Assembly (NCBI GenBank): GCA_041669745.1
Contig: JBAYAO010000024.1
Span: forward strand, 1-16,804
Length of the DNA: 16,804 nucleotides
From: JBAZDV01 sp041669745
GTDB taxonomy: Archaea; Thermoplasmatota; Thermoplasmata; Methanomassiliicoccales; Methanomethylophilaceae
Direction: 5' to 3'
The translations under genes were made by a program, and so were the position numbers. Under the pieces are notes generated by a model that saw only the letters and a list, made by a program, of their open reading frames with translations, was not told the origin of the DNA and made no database searches. Below are positions 13,538-16,804 of the stretch, in pieces (the first letter of the stretch is position 1; the number at the start of each line of letters is the position of its first letter).

Positions 13538-13568
13538 GCTGATGGCGAACGCCGGTCAGACGATCAGC
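13538..13568. other. Nested dyads in the GPN / PAN intergenic region
   Basis: GCTGAT (13538-13543) pairs with ATCAGC (13563-13568). Inside it GGCG (13544-13547) pairs with CGCC (13550-13553), forming a nearly coaxial stem. It lies in the 102-base gap between two convergent genes, just beyond the PAN stop. It could be a 3' structure of either transcript; no known RNA family is recognised. Confidence 0.35.
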
Positions 13569-13581
13569 CGGGACAGGATGT

Positions 13582-14793
13582 TCATCCGAACATCAATGCC
13601 GGTACCTGTTTTATCTTGTTCCTTCCGGCCTCGAGCACCTTCGTCTTGGCTTTAACGAAATCATCCATGGTCACAGTGTCGCGTCCGTCCCTGATCGCAA
13701 GCATCCCCGCTTCCGTGCAGATGGATTTGATCTCGGCACCGGATGCGCCTTCGGTCAGATCCGATAACTTTCTCGGGTCTATTTCCGATTCGGTGTTCAT
13801 GTGTTTGATGTGGATCCTGAAGATCTCGGTACGCGCTTCCACGTCCGGAAGTCCCACGTCTATGATACGGTCGAATCTTCCCGGCCTGAGCAGCGCATCA
13901 TCCAGGATATCGGGTCTGTTGGTGGCACCGATGATCTTGACGTTGCTCACGGGAGTGAAACCGTCAAGCTCCGCGAGGAGCTGCATCAGCGTCCTCTGGA
14001 CCTCCCTGTCACCAGACGTTGCGACGTCCAGTCTCTTCGCACCCACCGAATCCAACTCATCGATGAAGATGATGCTCGGAGCCTTCTCCTTGGCGAGATC
14101 GAAGAGCTCGCGCACGAGTCTCGCGCCTTCGCCGATGTATTTCTGGACGAGCTCGGAGCCGACGAGCCTGATGAACGTTGCCTGCGTGGCGTTCGCGACG
14201 GCTTTGGCCATCATGGTCTTTCCGGTTCCGGGAGGACCGACGAGAAGAACGCCCTTGGGCGGCTCTATCCCGACCTTGATATAGAGCTCCGGTCTCAGCA
14301 GCGGGTCCTCTACGGCCTCGCGCAATTCCACCATCTGGGACTTGAGACCGCCGATGTCAGCGTACGTGATGTCGGGTCTGTCCAGTATCTCCGCTCCGGT
14401 GACAACCGGGTCCCATGGTGCGGGCAGGACGTTCATCACCGCGAGGGTCTGCTTGTTTAGTGATACTCTCGATCCGGGGATCAGATCCTCGACCGGGCAG
14501 TACTCCGAGACCGATACTATGAAGTCGGGACCGGTAGAACTCTTCACGACTACACGGTTGTCCGGAAGGACATCCCTGAGCGTTCCGATGATGAGTGGGG
14601 GACTCTTGAGCCTCTCCATCTCGCTTCTGAGCCTGGTAAGGTCCTTCTGGAGTCTGAACAATTCGCTCTCAGAATAACGTTTATCGTTCTCGGCGTTTTG
14701 GAGATCTTCCATAAGCCTGACGTTCCTCTCCTCAAGCGTCAATATCTTCGCTTTCAGTTCGGAGGTCAATTCGTCATTTTGAGCGTCATCCAT
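13582..14793 (-). CDS. pan: Proteasome-activating nucleotidase (PAN), AAA+ ATPase
   Basis: Hexameric ATPase that unfolds proteins and feeds them to the 20S proteasome; archaeal counterpart of the 26S Rpt subunits. 403 residues, normal length. N-terminal coiled coil (about 5-63) ending at Pro 65-66, an OB-fold (about 67-135), then the AAA+ core: Walker A GPPGTGKT (186-193), pore loop KYIGEG (218-223), Walker B IIFIDE (241-246), sensor GATNRP (289-294), and arginines in LLRPGRFDR (301-309). The C-terminus is Leu-Met-Phe-Gly: Phe stands where the proteasome-docking HbYX motif has Tyr. ATG 14793 has GAGGT 7 bases upstream, so this gene has a leader. It is divergent from mbf1 and converges on the GPN GTPase gene. 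Confidence 0.93.
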   Translation of the reverse strand: MDDAQNDELTSELKAKILTLEERNVRLMEDLQNAENDKRYSESELFRLQKDLTRLRSEMERLKSPPLIIGTLRDVLPDNRVVVKSSTGPDFIVSVSEYCPVEDLIPGSRVSLNKQTLAVMNVLPAPWDPVVTGAEILDRPDITYADIGGLKSQMVELREAVEDPLLRPELYIKVGIEPPKGVLLVGPPGTGKTMMAKAVANATQATFIRLVGSELVQKYIGEGARLVRELFDLAKEKAPSIIFIDELDSVGAKRLDVATSGDREVQRTLMQLLAELDGFTPVSNVKIIGATNRPDILDDALLRPGRFDRIIDVGLPDVEARTEIFRIHIKHMNTESEIDPRKLSDLTEGASGAEIKSICTEAGMLAIRDGRDTVTMDDFVKAKTKVLEAGRNKIKQVPALMFG

Positions 14794-14826
14794 AGAGTCT
14801 ACCTCGTTTCGCCCTATGCATCACCC

Positions 14827-14838
14827 CTTTTATTACTT
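14827..14838 (-). promoter_or_regulatory. Probable TATA box of pan
   Basis: Reads AAGTAATAAAAG on the minus strand, roughly 40 bases before ATG 14793. The predicted leader of about 12 bases would just include GAGGT (14801-14805 on the complement). Confidence 0.45.
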
Positions 14839-14880
14839 TTGGGACTTCGGTTCCGCGGGGATGTACGGTCGGTGCATCAG

Positions 14881-14887
14881 TTTTAAT
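14881..14887 (+). promoter_or_regulatory. TATA box of mbf1
   Basis: TTTTAAT centred 25 bases before ATG 14909 (28 before ATG 14912), so the mbf1 mRNA should be leaderless at one of these tandem ATGs. Confidence 0.6.
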
Positions 14888-14908
14888 TATCTGCTTGCTT
14901 TCTGAGGT

Positions 14909-15409
14909 ATGATGATCTGCGAAATGTGCGGTAAGGAGGTACCGGTCACCAAGCCGGTGTTCATAGAGGGATCGAGACTTAGCGTGTGTCCCAACTGTTC
15001 CAAGTTCGGTGATGAGAACAGGGGCGCCACGAGTGCCAAAGGAGGTCCCGCCCCCAGTGCGGAGATCATCGAACAGCGTCTGCAGAAGCGTGAGAGGCGC
15101 ATGCAGACCAGGGATGTTTATGCAGGCGTCGAGACGACTCAGATCATCGACGACTACGGAACGGCTATCAAGAATGCCCGTTCAGCGAGAGGCATGGAGC
15201 TGGAACAGTTCGCGGCCATGATAAGCGAGAAGAAAGGTACGCTCGCCAAGGTGGAAGCGAACGATCTCGTTCCGGACGACAAACTCGTGAGGAAGATCGA
15301 GAAAGCGCTGGACATAAGATTGATGGAGACCGTCTCTTCCGGTTCTCCGATAGGCGGCGGTCAGTCCGGGAACAGGATGACGCTCAGCAATTTCATCAAG
15401 AAGGAATGA
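14909..15409 (+). CDS. mbf1: Multiprotein bridging factor 1 (MBF1) homologue
   Basis: In eukaryotes MBF1 bridges TBP and activators and also acts at stalled ribosomes; archaeal MBF1 associates with ribosomes. 166 residues with the archaeal layout: an N-terminal zinc ribbon with Cys 4, 7, 27 and 30 (CEMCG and CPNC), a flexible linker (about 35-70), and a Cro/XRE helix-turn-helix domain (about 80-139) beginning DDYGTAIKNARSARGMELEQ. The start has two tandem ATGs (14909 and 14912) that the TATA spacing cannot separate; the protein differs by one Met. It is divergent from pan. Its TGA directly abuts the stop of the converging DUF2240 gene, with no base between. Confidence 0.93.
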   Translation: MMICEMCGKEVPVTKPVFIEGSRLSVCPNCSKFGDENRGATSAKGGPAPSAEIIEQRLQKRERRMQTRDVYAGVETTQIIDDYGTAIKNARSARGMELEQFAAMISEKKGTLAKVEANDLVPDDKLVRKIEKALDIRLMETVSSGSPIGGGQSGNRMTLSNFIKKE

Positions 15410-15417
15410 TCATTCCT
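15402..15417. terminator. 16-base palindrome at the abutting stops of mbf1 and the DUF2240 gene
   Basis: AGGAATGATCATTCCT is a perfect palindrome centred exactly on the junction, where both genes end in GAA TGA. It may form a 3' hairpin in either transcript; no U-run follows. Confidence 0.45.
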
Positions 15418-15904
15418 CTGCCGCGTTGCGGTAGACCGTTTCGATGAACGGCGAAATATCGATGCCCCTGTCCCTCAGGACGATCAGTCCCGCTGCGGCG
15501 ACGTCTATGTTAAGCTTCTTCTGGATCATGTTGCTGGCGGCGATGAACTCCTTCTTCTTCATTCCCGATCTTTCGGCCTCCGCCATGAGTGCTGGGAGAA
15601 CGTCCTTTTCTTTTGCAGGCGGCACTGCCGTTTTTTCGACAGAAAGATCATTCAGAAGGTCCGCCGGCGGTCTGTAGGCGACCGGTATGTCTATTTCCGA
15701 CGTCTCGAAGTTCGCTTTGATATACTCTCCGTTACTCTCGAACGTTCCGTTCTTCAGAAGTGCCGACAGGAGTCTCTGTGCGTCCCTGTAAGGCATCCAA
15801 TGGAGGTCCATCGAGATGCCCATGAGGAATTCTTTCTCGGTTATGACGCCCTTTCCTTTATTGCGGAGGAAAGCAGCGGCACAAAGTGTCAGGCCGTCCG
15901 TCAT
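15410..15904 (-). CDS. DUF2240 family protein, unknown function
   Basis: A 164-residue soluble archaeal protein. The N-terminal half (about 1-70) looks like a winged-helix fold (GVITEKEFLM, PYRDAQRLLSALLKNGTFE). The C-terminal half has the DUF2240 pattern: KKEFIAASNMIQKKLNID and AAAGLIVLRDRGIDISPFIE. There are no catalytic or metal motifs and no membrane segment. Strong TATATATTTT-type box centred 27 bases before ATG 15904, hence leaderless. It is divergent from rpoK-rps2 and convergent with mbf1, which suggests, without proving, a link to information processing. Family assignment is from memory of the pattern. Confidence 0.8.
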   Translation of the reverse strand: MTDGLTLCAAAFLRNKGKGVITEKEFLMGISMDLHWMPYRDAQRLLSALLKNGTFESNGEYIKANFETSEIDIPVAYRPPADLLNDLSVEKTAVPPAKEKDVLPALMAEAERSGMKKKEFIAASNMIQKKLNIDVAAAGLIVLRDRGIDISPFIETVYRNAAEE

Positions 15905-15926
15905 GTTCCTTTGATGAGCGAAGCGG

Positions 15927-15936
15927 TATATATTTT
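15927..15936 (-). promoter_or_regulatory. TATA box of the DUF2240 gene
   Basis: AAAATATATA on the minus strand, centred 27 bases before ATG 15904; leaderless start predicted. Confidence 0.65.
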
Positions 15937-15963
15937 GTTTTCAATGCACGTGTCGGAGCGGGA

Positions 15964-15977
15964 AGGTGCCTGCACCT
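15964..15977. repeat. Perfect 6-2-6 inverted repeat upstream of the rpoK promoter
   Basis: AGGTGC and GCACCT separated by CT, 29 bases upstream of the rpoK TATA box, in the region divergent from the DUF2240 gene. A regulator site is possible; no family is recognised. Confidence 0.35.
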
Positions 15978-16006
15978 GCGGAGAGGGACTCGCAATTCCA
16001 AAACCT

Positions 16007-16014
16007 TTATAATT
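16007..16014 (+). promoter_or_regulatory. TATA box of rpoK-rps2
   Basis: TTTATAAT preceded by AAAACC (possible BRE). Transcript start is predicted near 16037, giving a leader of about 15 bases before rpoK. Confidence 0.65.
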
Positions 16015-16043
16015 AAGAGCCTAATATCCGAACACTCCGGTAT

Positions 16044-16048
16044 GGTGA
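16044..16048 (+). promoter_or_regulatory. Shine-Dalgarno site for rpoK
   Basis: GGTGA, 3 bases before ATG 16052; spacing is short but the match is exact. Confidence 0.45.
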
Positions 16049-16051
16049 ACT

Positions 16052-16222
16052 ATGAAGTACACTAGATTTGAGAAGGCAAGGATTATCGGTGCAAGGGCGC
16101 TTCAGATATCGTTCGGCGCACCTGTTCTCGTAGACTATCCGGCGGATATGCTGGAACCGATAGACATCGCCATGCTGGAATACGAGAAGGGCGTTGTCCC
16201 TATCACTGTTACCAGAGAATGA
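16052..16222 (+). CDS. rpoK: DNA-directed RNA polymerase subunit K (Rpo6)
   Basis: Small archaeal RNA polymerase subunit, homologous to eukaryotic Rpb6 and related to bacterial omega; it clamps the large subunit and aids assembly. 56 residues. The whole protein fits the family: YTRFEKARIIGARALQISFGAP (3-24), then PIDIAMLEYEKG (36-47) and the C-terminal PITVTRE (50-56). The start is ATG 16052, where the family begins, with GGTGA just before it. An overlapping out-of-frame ATG at 16042 opens a seven-codon frame. It has its own promoter and is followed after 13 bases by rps2, whereas many archaea have rpoN just before it and enolase between it and rps2. Confidence 0.95.
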   Translation: MKYTRFEKARIIGARALQISFGAPVLVDYPADMLEPIDIAMLEYEKGVVPITVTRE

Positions 16223-16235
16223 ATGGGGTTTACAC

Positions 16236-16804
16236 ATGAGTGAAGCGGAAAACACCGAATTATTGGTCGCCGAGGACATATACCTCACGTCGGGCGTACA
16301 CATCGGCACACAGCAGAAAAGCGCTGACATGAAGGATTTCATATACAAGGTCAGGCAGGACGGATTGTACGTCCTTGACGTCAAGAAGACGGATGAGAGG
16401 ATCAGGGCGATAGCCAAGTTCCTATCTCGTTTTGACCCAAAGAGGATCCTGGTCGTTTCCGCAAGGCAGTACGGACAGAAACCCGCAAGGGAGTTCTCCA
16501 GAGCGATCGGAGCACCCGCTTTCGCAGGTCGTTTCGTTCCGGGAATCCTGACCAATCCTATGAATGCGGGTTTCATGGAGCCGGAAGTTCTGGTGTGCAC
16601 TGATCCTGCAGCGGACAAACAGGCGCTCAAGGAAGCTTTGGACATCGGCATCCCGATCGTTGCGATGTGCGATGCCAACAACGAGACCAGGAATGTCGAT
16701 CTCGTCCTTCCGACCAACAACAAAGGAAGGCGTGCGCTCGCATGCATATACTGGGTCCTCACCAGAGAGGTCCTCATCGCGAGGGGGGATCTTAAGGACC
16801 CCGC
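16236..16804 (+). CDS. rps2: Small ribosomal subunit protein uS2 (3' end outside window)
   Basis: Archaeal/eukaryotic-type uS2 of the 30S subunit. 189 residues are visible; the last few residues of the family lie beyond the edge. Signatures: TSGVHIGTQQKSADMKDFIY (18-37), the RILVVSARQYGQKPA stretch, FVPGILTNP, then the conserved IPIVAMCDANNET and VLPTNNKGRRALA. The ATG is 13 bases after the rpoK stop; no strong Shine-Dalgarno site is present (only TGGGGT), so coupling to rpoK translation is likely. It would share the rpoK transcript. Confidence 0.95.
   Translation, partial: MSEAENTELLVAEDIYLTSGVHIGTQQKSADMKDFIYKVRQDGLYVLDVKKTDERIRAIAKFLSRFDPKRILVVSARQYGQKPAREFSRAIGAPAFAGRFVPGILTNPMNAGFMEPEVLVCTDPAADKQALKEALDIGIPIVAMCDANNETRNVDLVLPTNNKGRRALACIYWVLTREVLIARGDLKDP

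Noticed and set aside
13480..13581. C/D box guide RNA
   Set aside because: CTGA-like pieces occur but no proper RUGAUGA C box with a paired D box at suitable spacing.
13385..14460. Plus-strand open frames opposite pan
   Set aside because: PAN on the minus strand is complete; these frames lack known motifs and ribosome-binding sites.
1..16804. tRNA, rRNA, CRISPR array, insertion sequence or defence island
   Set aside because: No cloverleaf with T-loop pattern, no direct repeat array, and no transposase, integrase, Cas or toxin-antitoxin protein was seen; nearly all sequence is accounted for by core genes.

Overview
The window is a gene-dense (about 93% coding), moderately GC-rich piece of an archaeal chromosome. 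Archaeal identity is clear from a proteasome-activating nucleotidase (PAN), HerA, RNA polymerase subunit K, MBF1, CTP-dependent riboflavin kinase, class III-type PRPP synthetase, a GPN-loop GTPase, archaeal-type TrmI and ProRS, uS2, and TATA-box promoters. A DUF1638 protein, heavy TGA stop use (14 of 17 complete genes) with a single TAG, and the general protein character point to a Thermoplasmata-type methanogen, most likely Methanomassiliicoccales. That placement is inference, not proof. I see no tRNA, rRNA, CRISPR array, insertion sequence or prophage gene, and no gene-free stretch exceeds 150 bases.

Layout: herA (minus, runs off the left edge) is divergent from prs-proS. A DUF1638 protein (minus) converges on proS and diverges from trmI. 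trmI is followed by the purine operon purS-purL-purQ, encoding the three-part FGAM synthetase. A riboflavin kinase with an N-terminal DNA-binding domain (RbkR-like) converges on purQ. Upstream on the same strand lie two small membrane proteins (one DUF998-like), an SDR oxidoreductase and an EFR1-type flavodoxin/ferredoxin protein, each with its own promoter. Then come a GPN-loop GTPase (plus), PAN (minus), MBF1 (plus), a DUF2240 protein (minus), and rpoK-rps2 (plus, runs off the right edge).

Functional links: prs makes PRPP, which feeds the purine pathway in which PurSLQ works. proS, trmI, rps2 and mbf1 belong to translation, rpoK and the GPN GTPase to RNA polymerase function or assembly, and PAN to protein degradation.

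This is mostly ordinary core genome and I found no clearly new multi-gene system. Most worth a second look: (1) two perfect inverted repeats, 31 bp apart centre to centre, over the TATA box and the start codon of the riboflavin kinase/regulator gene; (2) a TATA box about 25-29 bases before the start codon of eleven genes, implying pervasive leaderless mRNAs and fixing several starts; (3) perfect dyads at all four convergent gene ends; (4) ProRS and PAN C-termini that lack the usual tyrosine.
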